Shown: positions 12,473 to 22,299 of the stretch, one piece after another | How the letters are laid out: each line of letters opens with the position of its first letter | Position numbering within the stretch: position 1 is the first letter of the stretch | NCBI RefSeq assembly: GCF_049243985.1 | Contig: NC_135384.1 | Span: 12,272,501 to 12,336,500 of the forward strand | Direction of reading: 5' to 3' | Source: Paroedura picta | Lineage: Eukaryota; Chordata; Lepidosauria; Squamata; Gekkonidae | DNA: 64,000 nucleotides | The notes under the pieces: model-generated | What the model was told of the DNA's origin: nothing | The model's database searches: none | What the model saw: the letters and a program-made list of their open reading frames with translations, nothing else | Position numbers and translations under genes: made by a program

Positions 12473-13023
12473 GTGGGAGGGCAGGACCTTACCTTGATAT
12501 CATGGAACACCAGAGGTTGGATTAATAGGAAAACTGATCCACAAGTCTCCAAGCTTCTTAACATCTTTGATGTTATCATGGTTCAGGAGACATGGCTTCT
12601 AAATTCCCCATATTTACCTGGCTATAAGTCATTTGATCTTCCAGCACAGGCTTCTTTGCATGGTAGAGCAAAAGGGGGGCTAGCCATTTTAGTGTCCACT
12701 CAGCTAACGATAAAATCAGAATCATTGTCTAATTTTGGACAGCTAGCCATGGCTGTGATCTTGTCATTCCAACAGATGAAATACTTGCTTGTAAATGTAT
12801 ACTTTCCCCCAGGGGGAACAAAAGCAGAAGTGGAGGCTTCCTGGGAGGGCTTTGAGAACTATGTAAGTCAACTAATGCATGCTCATCCCCTTGCACGTTT
12901 TATACTTGGAGGAGACTTCAATGCTAGGATGGGTTATGATGATTGTGCCCTATATGCTGGCTATAATTTACATGTACCTGAAATTGACACACCTGAGCCT
13001 TTACTCGCAAGAGTGTTCAAAGA
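12473..13023 (+). pseudogene. LINE endonuclease, N-terminal part (inverted arm)
   Basis: Apurinic/apyrimidinic-type endonuclease: LISWNTRGW (start of fold), IMVQETW (catalytic Glu), GGLAILVS, LVNVYFPPGG and GGDFNARMG (catalytic Asp-Asn). It stops at ...ARVFKD where the element ends at its target duplication. The start codon follows the ORF1 stop by 30 nt, a usual LINE arrangement. The remaining endonuclease is at the start of the minus-strand frame at 11335. Confidence 0.88.
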
Positions 13024-13037
13024 CACTTTGGCCCATT
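13024..13037 (+). repeat. Target-site duplication of LINE, right copy
   Basis: Exact repeat of 8406-8419 (CACTTTGGCCCATT). The last eight bases are also the start of the terminal inverted repeat of the element at 13030-13365, showing that the LINE entered that element. Confidence 0.88.
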
Positions 13038-13365
13038 ATGCACGGGGGGAATAGCGCACATTCGGGGTGGAATGGCAGCGACTAAAATCACCGATAACGC
13101 ACGGTGCCGGCTGCAACCGGCCGCAGATTTGGTGCATGCTGCAGAAAAAGCCACGTTAGCGAAATGCGGAAGAAAGTGCAGCTTCCGGGTGACCGGGGCA
13201 CAACCAGAAGTGGCGCCGGGGTCTCCGCGTGCATAATCGGTTACTCTGGGTTTTGCCGCCGTTGTGTCCTGTCCCGTGCATAAGCGGTTTGCTTCACTTC
13301 TTCCCCCTCCGCGTTTTCCATGTGACCCGAAATCGCTGTTTCGGCGGCCATGCATAATGGGCCGT
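13030..13365. mobile_element. CpG-rich MITE-like element with short terminal inverted repeats
   Basis: Starts GGCCCATTATGCACGG and ends CCATGCATAATGGGCC, which is an inverted repeat with one mismatch. The interior is strikingly GC- and CpG-rich against AT-rich surroundings and encodes nothing recognisable. A short relative with the same right end lies at 40484-40559. The equivalent place in unit A (about 2545-2560) lacks it, so it arrived after the duplication. It is a non-autonomous DNA transposon; the superfamily is not certain because no clean target duplication was found. Confidence 0.7.
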
Positions 13366-14318
13366 TGAGGGCTTCTTGGGATAAGCGAGGTTAGGATATT
13401 CCAATTCCCTTAATTTTTGGCCCTGCAGCTTCAGTGACCATCTTGAATCTGGTGGCCAATTTTGAAATGCCTTGCTTTCTTGACAAATGAGATATTATGG
13501 TCAGAGTATGTTACCAGCTTTAAAAATACACATGTCCCCTTATCCCTTTAGGAGGGATTGCATGTCAGGTGGGTATGAATGGAGACCTTAAAGGAGGACA
13601 CTACCCAAATCCTTTTGTGATAATTAGGTCATAGCTTTATTGCAAAACACAGACAAGGAATGTCAGCACAGCATGGGCAGATCCTGCCACCTCACGGCCA
13701 GCCAATTGCAAGGAAGTTCCTGTCCACTGCTTTATTTTAGATTGTGACCATGTTTTAGGTACCTGGACCTCACATCCAGCGGTGAAGAGATGAAGAGTCA
13801 CAGACAAGGATCCTTTAAAGAAAATTTTCCATTATGAATTCTGCCCTGTTCACGATCATAACAGCTTGTATCCTGCAACTGTTTGCTTCCCACTAGTAAA
13901 ACCAACCAAAAGGATATCCTTTGATTCTTGGGATGTTTCTTTATAAACATCATATTGGGCAGGGTTGCACTATTAAAATGAGGTCAAACAAACAAACAAA
14001 AACCTGGCTACTGTTTGTGTTATCTGATAGAGACTTCATGTCTGTCTGTAGTATCATGTCGTCACTGGGCAGAATTCTGCCCAATTCTTCTGCTACAGTT
14101 CCTGAGCAATGTGGCATCTGTCCAACTATATCCCCGGTTTAGTGGTTTTGGGTGGTCAAAGAAGATCTCTTCTCCCCTTTTCACAAGTAGGAAAACTGAT
14201 TGGATCCAACCTACATTTTATCTTTTTGTATTTTACTCCTCACCATACAAACAATTATGTTACTATGGATTTCACCAAGAACATTATTTCATTTTTCTGC
14301 ACCAATAAGATCTGTACC
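13366..14318 (+). other. Unit B flank upstream of an OR relic
   Basis: Diverged counterpart of unit A about 2565-4150, with deletions. 13790-13940 matches 2810-2960 and 14030-14310 matches 3870-4140. The intervening sequence shows no gene. Confidence 0.6.
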
Positions 14319-14405
14319 CATAAGATATTCTGTGAGATCTCACAGCTACTGAAAGTATTTTGTGACGATTTATACCTGGTTGAAGTTGGAGTTCTTGTTT
14401 TGCAG
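14319..14405 (+). pseudogene. Olfactory receptor relic (unit B)
   Basis: Translates to KIFCEISQLLKVFCDDLYLVEVGVLVL, which matches extracellular loop 2 to TM5 of OR14-like receptors; OR1 has QFFCEIPQLLKISCDNLY at the same place. Only about 29 codons remain. The rest of the receptor is missing, and an interspersed repeat begins straight after (about 14425). It is the remnant of the unit B counterpart of OR1. Confidence 0.8.
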
Positions 14406-14424
14406 GTCCTTGATTTCTCTTGAG

Positions 14425-14830
14425 AGTTCATTCCACCAGGCAGTCGCCAGGACCAAGAAGGCCCTGGCTCTTGTTGAGGTCATGCACATTTCTTTATGGC
14501 CAGGGATCCTTAACTGATTGACATTGGTGAATCTAAGAGCTCTCTGGGAACATGTTTAGAAAGGTGGTCTATCAGATACACAGGACCCAGACCACATAAG
14601 GCCTTGAAGGTTAGAACCAAAACATTGAACCAGATCTGGAATTCCACTGGAAGCCAATGCAGCTTCTGTGGCACTGGTCTTATGTGGGCTTTTCATGAGT
14701 TTTTTGTAAGAACCCTAGTAGCTACATTTTGGACCAGTTGTAGTTTCTGCAGCAGGGTCAAATGTAGAGTGAGTTACATGACCCTTCCCTTATTTCTGAC
14801 CTGGAAACTGTAACTGGTCGAGAATTCAGC
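14425..14830 (+). repeat. Interspersed repeat with CCACCAGGC... CCAGGACC motif
   Basis: Begins near TTCATTCCACCAGGCAGTCG and contains AAGGCCCTGGC and CACATAAGGCCTTGAAGG. Shorter relatives are at 21840-21940 and 29205-29285. This is a common squamate repeat with no frame. I cannot place it in a class. Confidence 0.55.
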
Positions 14831-16868
14831 AGGGTCCTCAAGAGCATATCTTGAAAGTGCAAAAATAACGTCTTAAAAATGTTATTGTTTTAAACTTATT
14901 TTATTGTTACCAATTATATACTGTATACATGTCTTGAGCCAACTCGCCAGGATGGCATTGGATGGATGGATGGATGGTTAGATGATAGAAGATAGGTAGA
15001 TAGATGTTGGCCAATTTGAATGCTATAATTTTAATAATCTGTCTTGTTTGTGACCATTTCCCTATAGAGCCATGTCTTTGTGGGGGGGGGGGTCTTCACT
15101 TTAACATTTAGATAGAACTCCTATTCCCTTTGGGACTAATTACTACAAACTCCAGGGTAGAAACCTCTGGACACCCCTGTCTATGAAGCAGAGATAAAAC
15201 TTCCACCCCAAACAAGCATTCTTCCCCTGCTTATGATTAGTAGTGATCCCCTTTAGCAAAATAAGTTTAGGAACCGCAGTTCCTTCCATGGTTACAAATA
15301 GACAATGGATTTTTTCCACAGTGCAGAAATATAAAGATATCCACAGCTAAAACCTGAAAAAAAATACCGGAGTGTGGTCTTTAGGCCTCCGAAGAATTCT
15401 AGTTCGTAAAGCAGTAAGTGGTGGTGGTGGTGGTTTTCTTTCTTTCTTTTTTTTTGCTGTCTTTCTGTCATATATCCATGCTTCTTTGTTCAGTACATCA
15501 CCATGATCCTCCTTGTTTTGCTACTGAAAATTCTTAAGATAGTCCAGTTTGTACAGGAACATACCTAAATTGTGCTCCACAGCACAAGCTGTTTTGAAAC
15601 TCTGAAGGGATCAGAGCAGGGCAAAACATATCATGTGTGTGAATAATATTATCCAGGTAGGATTAATTTTCCTCACATAAAATTCTTCTGTTTGTTCATC
15701 ATGAGAAGGAAACGGACATTTCTAAAAGCTGGTTTCTCTGAGGCATGAGCAGAATATCTCGTCAGGCATCCATTTGCCTTTACGGTGTGGCAACTCAAAG
15801 GCTTGATCAGGATATTTTGAAAAGAAAATCTCAGAACGGTGGGGGACATTTCACTCTCTTAAATAAATGGGACCACTGATTTCTGGTGAGGTGGACATTA
15901 TTCAGACAGGTTTGACTGTTTGCCAAGTAGCTGCTGAGTTCCACCTTGCAGATACCATCAAAAGAAGTCTGAATCCATATCAGATAAAGTATTCAGAAAT
16001 ACCCTGTCCTGTTTCCCTTGGGCTATGAGCTTAAATGCATATTCTGCAAAGAAGGTCCAGTGGAAATAAATGGAAATATTTGAAAGCTCTAGAATTACAG
16101 AGTGATTCAGTATTTTGGGGTAGAATTTTGGGTATGATGCCTCCAAACTCAGTCCATAATATTATGTATGCCTACTATAAGGTTTGTACAGGTCTCCAGT
16201 ATGTAGGTTCTCCACATACTTTGGTATGGAACTGAAAATTAGGTGACCAGCTCTTTTCATAGAATTGGGTGAAATTGGAATCTACATTGGAATTTAGTGA
16301 AATTGGAGTCTACATGACCCATCCATGTCATTTTTGTGTGTGGTAAAACATGAAATGCCATTTGGGATTATATTTCCACACTTTTAAGCTCCATTTCAAT
16401 GACTGAAAGACAACCTTCTCCCGAGAGGTAATTCACGATAGAAGAAAATAGCATAAACACTGAAACAATCCCATTATCAAGTAGCCCTAAAACCTAAAAT
16501 AAAAGGGTGGTGGGGAAATCACAGCTAAAAGCTGTGGCATGTAAAAGGAACATCACTGTCAAATAACGAGATAAGGAAAAAAAACTAATATCAAGATTTA
16601 CCATCCAATGGTAAATCTATCAGATAAGAATGACAGTGCAATAATAAATATTTGTGGGATGTCAAAGAAAGGTATTCATTGATGTCACAGGGGGCAAGGA
16701 CAGGGGAAGGGTGTTCTAATATAGCCAGGAGGTAGATGCTGGTTTTTTTTTTTTTACAATGCCTCACCTGTGAAATATGAGGAATATGAAGTGGTACATG
16801 AGATGACAAATGCATTGACCAGGCAAGATAAGCTCCAGTTTCCTCTTTTTGTTGTCCTGGGTTTGGAA
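14831..16868. other. Intergenic sequence without recognised genes
   Basis: AT-rich sequence with short simple repeats: (GGAT)n near 14957-14976, a G run near 15080-15091, and (GGT)n near 15418-15433. No frame here resembles a known protein. Nothing further is supported. Confidence 0.5.
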
Positions 16869-16920
16869 ACTAAACGGATGTTTTGCCAACACCTTAATTG
16901 ATTTCCATACAAGGATGTTG
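16869..16920 (+). repeat. 52-bp direct repeat flanking a SINE, left copy
   Basis: Matches 17211-17262 over 52 bp with three mismatches. It directly precedes the SINE at 16921. Confidence 0.85.
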
Positions 16921-17210
16921 AGCCTTTTGTGGCTCAGAGTGGTAAGGCAGCCGTCTGAAAGCTCTGCCCATGAGGCTGGGAGTTCAATCCCAGCAGCCGG
17001 CTCAAGGTTGACTCAGCCTTCCATCCTTCTGAGGTCGGTAAAATGAGTACCCAGCTTGCTGGGGGGTCAACGGTAATGACTGGGGAAGGCACTGGCAAAC
17101 CAGTTTTAAAACTGGTTTTAATGTATTGATTTGTAATGAACTATTGTGAACTGCTGCAATACGGTTTCCAAGAGTGGCAGTCATATACATCGAAAAAATA
17201 ATAAATAATA
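16921..17210 (+). mobile_element. Chimeric SINE: family A head with a different 3' tail
   Basis: The first about 185 bp match the family A SINE (tRNA-like head, box B-like GAGTTCAATCCC, body to GGCACTGGCAAACCA). It then switches to sequence absent from the other copies (ACTGGTTTTAATGTATTG ...) and ends in an AATAATAAATAATAA-type tail instead of (ACCTTT)n. The tail resembles L2-like 3' ends, which suggests a template switch to another LINE partner. It is flanked by 52-bp direct repeats. Confidence 0.75.
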
Positions 17211-17262
17211 ACTAAACGGATGTTTTGCCAACAACTTAATTGACCTCCATACAAGGATGTTG
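17211..17262 (+). repeat. 52-bp direct repeat flanking a SINE, right copy
   Basis: Partner of 16869-16920 (three mismatches in 52). Unusually long for a SINE target-site duplication. Confidence 0.85.
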
Positions 17263-17639
17263 GTCTACCACTATTGGTGAGACACATTTTCCATGTTTTT
17301 GTTTTTATTTTAGATTCCTTTATACATTTACAATTGCCTCTCTGTTATTGTTGTTTTTGCTGTTAAATTTGCAGGGTGATTTGTCATGTCTGTGCAAGCT
17401 ATCTGCTTTTTTATGTATCATTTCGATGACATTTATACATATAGCATCACATCAATTTGTCATCAACATAAAATGCAGAATGCTAATTTAATGACAAATA
17501 ATATTGTGGGGAGTGTCCATTTTATGGTGCAAAAGTACAGGAAATGGTAAGGAAACATAAAGAACCACAGGTACAATTTGCACTGGGGGGGGGAATGGAA
17601 CATTTCCAGTGGAAAGAACACAGATGAAAGATTTTAAAC

Positions 17640-17762
17640 CATCCTGATCTGCCACAAGTTTGGGGAGGTATCAGTTACGCTCATCAGTTATACATAGTGC
17701 AGGGAGTTGGACTAGATGACCTATGATGTCCCTTCCAACTCTATGATTCTATGATTCTATGG
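17640..17762 (+). mobile_element. CR1 LINE 3' end
   Basis: Contains TTGGACTAGATGACCTATGA, then CCCTTCCAACTCTATGATTC and the short terminal repeat ATTCTATG, the hallmark 3' end of CR1 elements. The ATGATTC-type tail appears to continue at about 18112-18126 after an inserted LINE fragment. Confidence 0.8.
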
Positions 17763-18111
17763 AACTTTTCACTACCCGAAGAATCTTACAATCAGGAGAG
17801 ATACTGTTTACATGGATGTAGTGTCCCTAACACGTTGTACCATATACTTCTGGTGTGTCCTAAGTTTGAAGTATTTCGTCGCCCATTAGCTAATTATCTG
17901 AAGAAATTGAGATTCAGCTGTGTTAATGAGAAACACTGGATTAAAATGATATTAAATGTGAGGGACTCAGCAACTATTATAAAAGTAGCAAAGTTTTTAC
18001 TGGCAATTTTCAATGAAAATCTTTTATGATAGATTTTACATCTGAAACTGTTTGAAATTTTCCTTTTATGCTTTGCAATTTTATGCCAATAAAGGTACTC
18101 TGAATCTGAAT
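17763..18111 (+). mobile_element. LINE 3' fragment (same type as 8420-13023) inside a CR1 tail
   Basis: 5'-truncated LINE end. Its coding part (about 17763-18029) gives CLHGCSVPNTLYHILLVCPK, the C-terminal Cys/His motif, and a C-terminus like that of the LINE at 8571. It is followed by a short 3' UTR ending AATAAAGGTACTCTGAATCTG. CR1 tail sequence lies on both sides. Confidence 0.7.
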
Positions 18112-18185
18112 CTATGATTCCATGATCTGACATAGACCAATGCAAGATTTTTGTTTTTTAACTACAGGCAGCGTACAGTTTTGCC

Positions 18186-19130
18186 ATGAAGGAAATGGCC
18201 AACCAAAGTGTTTTGACTGAATTCCAGCTCTTAGGATTCTCTGACATTCCAAAATTGCACATTTTACACTTTTTGGGCTTCTTGCTTATGTATACGGCAG
18301 CCTTGGTTGGGAATGTTCTCATGATAACAGTTGTAACGCTCAACCGACATCTTCATACGCCAATGTATTTTTTCCTGGCTAATTTAGCTGCTATTGACCT
18401 CAGTTTCATCTCAGTCACAGTGCCCAAAGCCATGACCAACTCTCTGATGAAAACGAGGATGATTTCCTACTTTGCGTGCATGGCACAAGTCTTCTTCTTC
18501 TTCTGGGCGGGTGCCTCAGAGTTCTTCCTCCTGACGGTCATGGCCTATGACCGTTATGTTGCCATCTGCAACCCCCTGAACTATGTAAAAGAAATGAACA
18601 TGGGCGTCTGCATAAAATTGGCTGCCAGCGCATGGATGTTTGGGATGTTGGACGCAACGTTGAACACCGCTTGCACATTTGCCATCCCTTTCTGCTCCAA
18701 TGTCATCAACCAGTACTTCTGTGAAATCCCACAACTGCTGAAACTTTCTTGTGATAACTCCTACCTCATGGAAATTGGAGCTCTTATCCTTACTGCACTC
18801 ATATGCATCACCTGTTTCTTTTTCACCATTGTTTCCTATGTGCACATTTTTAGGGCTGTGTTTAAAATCCCTTCAACGCAGGGAAGGAAAAAGGCCTTAA
18901 CGACCTGCCTGCCTCATCTGGCTGTGCTCTGCTTGTTCTATTTCACAGGACTCTATGCTTGCTTGGGGTCGACATTTAGGACATCATCAGGTTTGGATCT
19001 ACTTCTTGCTGTGCTGTATTCTATGGTCCCTCCATTTATGAATCCCCTCATCTATAGCATGAGGAACAAGGATATCCTAGCTGCGCTTTGGAAGCTGTCA
19101 CATGGACACAAACATCCAAGTTCCATTTAG
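18186..19130 (+). CDS. Olfactory receptor, class II, OR14-like (OR2)
   Basis: Intact 314-residue single-exon receptor. Seen: glycosylation signal NQS near the start, TM1 Gly-Asn in ALVGNVLM, LHTPMYFFLANLAA, MAYDRYVAICNPLNY, three loop 2 cysteines with CEIPQLLKLSC, KALTTCLPHLAV before TM6 and PPFMNPLIYSMRNKDI in TM7. A second in-frame ATG lies three codons in (18195) and gives the more usual start MANQS; either could be used. A splice acceptor (TTTTTTAACTACAG, ending 18167) sits 18 nt before the first ATG. Role as for other ORs: odorant-activated G-protein coupling in olfactory neurons. No break is visible, so it is probably functional. Confidence 0.93.
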   Translation: MKEMANQSVLTEFQLLGFSDIPKLHILHFLGFLLMYTAALVGNVLMITVVTLNRHLHTPMYFFLANLAAIDLSFISVTVPKAMTNSLMKTRMISYFACMAQVFFFFWAGASEFFLLTVMAYDRYVAICNPLNYVKEMNMGVCIKLAASAWMFGMLDATLNTACTFAIPFCSNVINQYFCEIPQLLKLSCDNSYLMEIGALILTALICITCFFFTIVSYVHIFRAVFKIPSTQGRKKALTTCLPHLAVLCLFYFTGLYACLGSTFRTSSGLDLLLAVLYSMVPPFMNPLIYSMRNKDILAALWKLSHGHKHPSSI

Positions 19131-19293
19131 AGACTTGTTTTCAGATTGCACGGCTCCAACCCGGGTGAAGTTATCTAAGTTTGGATGAACCTGGTGGCAT
19201 GTTCATGATGGGACTATCTTTAGATAGTTTGGGGCTGATGCCTTTATGAAAATGAATATCTTGCAGTTCTCTGGAATTTTCAAAAATACCAGT

Positions 19294-19423
19294 GCCCATT
19301 CTTCACATATTGGATAATGCACTTTCAAAGTGCTTTCGCAGCTGGATTTTCCTGTGCAGAACAGAAAAATCTACTTCTAAAAGGCATTGAAAGCGCATTA
19401 GCTAATGTAGGTGCAGAATGGGC
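19294..19423. mobile_element. hAT-like MITE with about 40-bp inverted ends
   Basis: The left end (GCCCATTCTTCACATATT...GATAATGCACTTTCAAAG) is an imperfect inverted copy of the right end (CTTTCAATGCCTTT, then GCATTAGCTAATGTAGGTGC...GAATGGGC). It is about 130 bp and non-coding. I did not find a clean 8-bp target duplication. Confidence 0.7.
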
Positions 19424-19864
19424 CCAGGTCTACCATACTTGTACTGGCCATTTCCCCCCTTAATTTTCCATCGCCACCAACTCCCCAATTGTAAGTCAGC
19501 TTCTGGTGCCTTATCATTTTGAATGATAAGTAAACTCACTTCAGTTTACACTTGCTTTTTCATGAATGCATTGTGAGAGCAGCTAAATTATTTTATTTAT
19601 TCCATTTACAGTCCACATTTCCCTCTCCCTGTGGCTAAGTAAGATCCTTCCCCCTGATTATCAACCCTGTCAAGTAGGTTAGAGTGAAAATGTGTGACTG
19701 GTAAAGTAAGTTCTCAAGGCAAATGGAGGTTTCAAACCTGGGGCTCCTGGATCCTCGTCCCAATATAATACAGTGCTGAAGATTTGACTTTGAACAAAGC
19801 TGATTTGAATCAGTTGGAATGTCCTGTCTCATAGGTGGCCCTTTCCTTGCTTAAACACAAGGAC

Positions 19865-19865
<1 letters not shown>

Positions 19866-19901
<36 letters not shown>
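19866..19901 (+). repeat. (GA)n microsatellite
   Basis: Purine dinucleotide run of about 36 bp with one interruption. Confidence 0.95.
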
Positions 19902-20083
19902 TGCAGAGGTCCAAAACTGCCTTGAATCTGGAAGCCCTTCTGTCTGAATCTAACAAAGTGGGGAATACTCTCTGCCAGCTCAGGCCAGAGTATCCCCCCC
20001 CTCCTTCTTTCCTTCACATATCCAACTGAATGTCGATGCCAGGACTAAACCATGATGCATGACAGTGATGATATCTGATTAAG

Positions 20084-20232
20084 GTGGGTAGCCCTGTTGG
20101 TCTCAAGCAGCAGAACAAAATTTGAGATCAGAGGCACATTTTTAATTCAAGGGATAGCTTTTGTGTGCATGCACACTTCCTCTGTATTTGACAAAGCGTG
20201 CATGCACATGAAAGTTTGAACTTTGAATAAAA
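20084..20232 (+). repeat. Interspersed repeat with GTGTGCATGCACACTTC core
   Basis: Begins GTGGGTAGCCCTGTTGGTCT and contains the core TTTTGTGTGCATGCACAC. Relatives occur at 24368-24440 and 27040-27118 (reverse) and 56113-56225 (forward). It is a dispersed reptile repeat, non-coding, class uncertain. Confidence 0.6.
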
Positions 20233-21390
20233 TGTTGTCAATGTAGGAAACAACAGGGTACTTTAGCAGGAGGGGATGAAGCTTTAGGAAGGCATTGCTT
20301 GTCTCGGAACACCAACTGAATGAAATTTTGAAACATTATAGGACCTCCTTTCCTGCTCCTTTTGTGACAAAATTCATTCAAAATAGACTCCAAATCCTTT
20401 AAAAAAAAAGAAAAAGGAGTGGATTGCTGGATTCCAGGCAGAAATTGAGTAAAGGGTAATTCCTTTTAACAAAACTAAGCTCACCAACCACTGCACAGTA
20501 CTGTATTATCAGTTGTATTTGTAGTACAAATCCTTGTAGTCGTACAAGTAGTAGGGATCACACAAAAAACAGTTCATTAATGAAACAATTTGAAATAATT
20601 TGGGAGTATCACTAAATTTTTGGAATGATGTCTTTTTGAGATACGGAAATCAGTGCAAGGTAGTTTGCAATTTAATGAAGATAATCTAATAAATGTAGAT
20701 AAATCTAATAAATTTAGGCCATCAGAAGAAATGGGTTGGAAGTAGCCAGGGTTCCTAAAACATTTTAAGCATGTGGGTACCTTTGATGTGGTGGGCACAG
20801 TCACAAAATGACTGCCACAGAATAGCCGCCATAGAAGGTGGAGCCAGTCACAGAGTGGCTGACGCAGTGAAGAGCCTTGTATGGTGACAGGACCTGCTGC
20901 CAAATCCAATAAAATCTGCCATGGCAATCAGATGTTTTGGTCATCAACAGACTGACCTGATCCTACCACTTTCTAAAAACACTTGGAGGGCACTAAAAAG
21001 GTGTTGATAGGAACCATGGCACCCAATGACCATGGGAATCCTTGGAATCAGCAGTCTACATTTTATTATTTTTCAAACCTTCCCTTTATTATTATTGTTG
21101 TTGTTGTTGTTATTGTTATTATTATTTTTAGATTTATTTCCCGCCTCTCCCGACAGGCTCGAGGCGGGTCACAACAACTAACCCCATTAAAATTCCCATT
21201 TGTTTTCTAAACATCAGCAATGAAATGTTGCTGTAATTTTGTAAGTTTGATTTATGCTATAGATTATTCTGACAGAATCTCTTTAATCATAAACTGATGC
21301 ATAAGGTCTACTAGATTCAGTGTTCTATTCCCCCTCTTTCTTTCTCTGCTTTTCCCAGCGGAAATGTCTCCCAGTGGACACTGATAATGG
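20233..21390. other. Intergenic sequence
   Basis: No recognisable gene. It contains a (TTG/TTA)n microsatellite at about 21082-21127 followed by ATTTATTTCCCGCCTCTCCC, a short 3'-end fragment typical of reptile retroposons. Confidence 0.5.
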
Positions 21391-21725
21391 CATGGCCAAC
21401 TGGAGCATCATAACCAAGTTTCTTCTTCGACAATTCCTTGAGATCCAAGAGATTCTGTACTTTGTGTTATGTTTCATCATTTTTTTCTGGCAGTCCTGAC
21501 AGAAAACCTGCCAATGATGGTTGCTGTTCTTTTCCACCAATGTCTTTATACTTGGCTGTACTTTTTCCTGGTGAATTTAGCTGCTATGGACTTTGTTTAT
21601 TAGGAACCAGACAAATTGCATATTCTGAATTCCTCTTTTATAACACTGGAATTCTTCCTCTAGACTGTTATGGTCTAAGGCTAATATGTTGATACCTACA
21701 CCCCACTGCAACATGATCATCTTGT
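21391..21725 (+). pseudogene. Olfactory receptor relic
   Basis: Degenerate OR sequence. It begins ATGGCCAACTGGAGC (MANWSIITKFLLRQF, an OR N-terminus), then, after frame changes, TYFFLVNLAAMDF-like TM2 sequence (about 21565-21595) and EFFL...VM...PLQ-like remains of TM3 and the DRY region (about 21650-21715). Multiple stops and shifts and loss of everything after TM3 make it a dead copy. An unrelated repeat follows at 21840. Confidence 0.75.
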
Positions 21726-21839
21726 GAATAAAGTATCTTGTCACCTAGTGGTAGCCAGAGTATGGCCTTCTTTAATAATCTTTTAGAAATTAATTCAGTG
21801 TTACAATGCTCCAACAGGGCCCACAGCTCTTTGTGGAGC

Positions 21840-21940
21840 TTATTCCACCAGGTAGTGGCTAGGACCAATAAGGCCCTGGCCCTTGTCATGGCCAGGTATG
21901 CTTCCCAGGTTCCTGGGATCATCAGCAGATTCATACCTGC
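21840..21940 (+). repeat. Interspersed repeat fragment (relative of 14425-14830)
   Basis: Shares CCACCAGGTAGTGGC, AGGACCAATAAGGCCCTGGC and the following GGCCAGG with 14425 and 29205. Confidence 0.5.
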
Positions 21941-22299
21941 AGAGCATTTCAGAGTTCTGAAATTCAGATTTTATCTGAAGCTTATATCTGTAGAACTCAT
22001 ATAATTAAAGATTTAAAGAACTATTCAGAAAATAGATTGTGGTCATTCAGGGAGGAGTCTGACTTTGACCTTTGAAAACTATGATGCAAATCATGGGACC
22101 TGCATGGACAGAAGATCTGTAGAATGGGAACTGTAGTAAGGAAAATTGGGAGAAACTGTTATGGGTCAGATGGATCAAACCCGCTGCCTTTATACAAGTT
22201 TCCTTACAGTGAAATAACATAGGAAAATAAATAATTATAGGCAAAACCACAGTGAACAAGAACAATTTAAATTCAGGTTTAATTAGACTTCTATTTTTA

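Larger units (their letters stand above)
8420..13023 (-). mobile_element. LINE with inverted 5' arm (I/R1/Jockey-type, perhaps Vingi)
   Basis: About 4.6 kb non-LTR retrotransposon bounded by a 14-bp target duplication. The 3' portion (8420 to about 11338) reads on the minus strand: 3' UTR, C-terminal Cys-x-Cys...His-x4-Cys motif, reverse transcriptase, and the end of the endonuclease. The 5' portion (about 11339-13023) reads on the plus strand: ORF1 and the N-terminal part of the endonuclease. The two arms together make one element with its 5' part flipped, the known outcome of twin priming during LINE integration. The endonuclease is split between the arms (plus arm ends near ...LARVFKD, minus arm resumes at ...LAQMAHRLDLVILNG). 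The clade is inferred from domain order and the terminal Cys/His motif. Confidence 0.85.
5841..14420. repeat. Tandem duplicon, unit B (expanded by insertions)
   Basis: Second copy of the 1-5840 segment. Homology to unit A runs through about 5850-6020 and 7740-8405, is interrupted by a LINE and a palindromic element (8406-13365), and resumes at about 13366-14405. The insertion interval is clear because unit A has the uninterrupted equivalent at about 2540-2575. The OR gene of this unit is reduced to a fragment at 14319-14405. Between 6030 and 7370 unit B also holds a degenerate tandem repeat and AT-rich sequence without a recognisable gene. Confidence 0.72.

Noticed and set aside
13017-13355. 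112-codon minus-strand frame
   Set aside because: Lies wholly in the CpG-rich palindromic element; no family resemblance.
19829-20029. Overlapping frames with RERERE and SLSLSL strings
   Set aside because: Translation of the (GA)n run on either strand.
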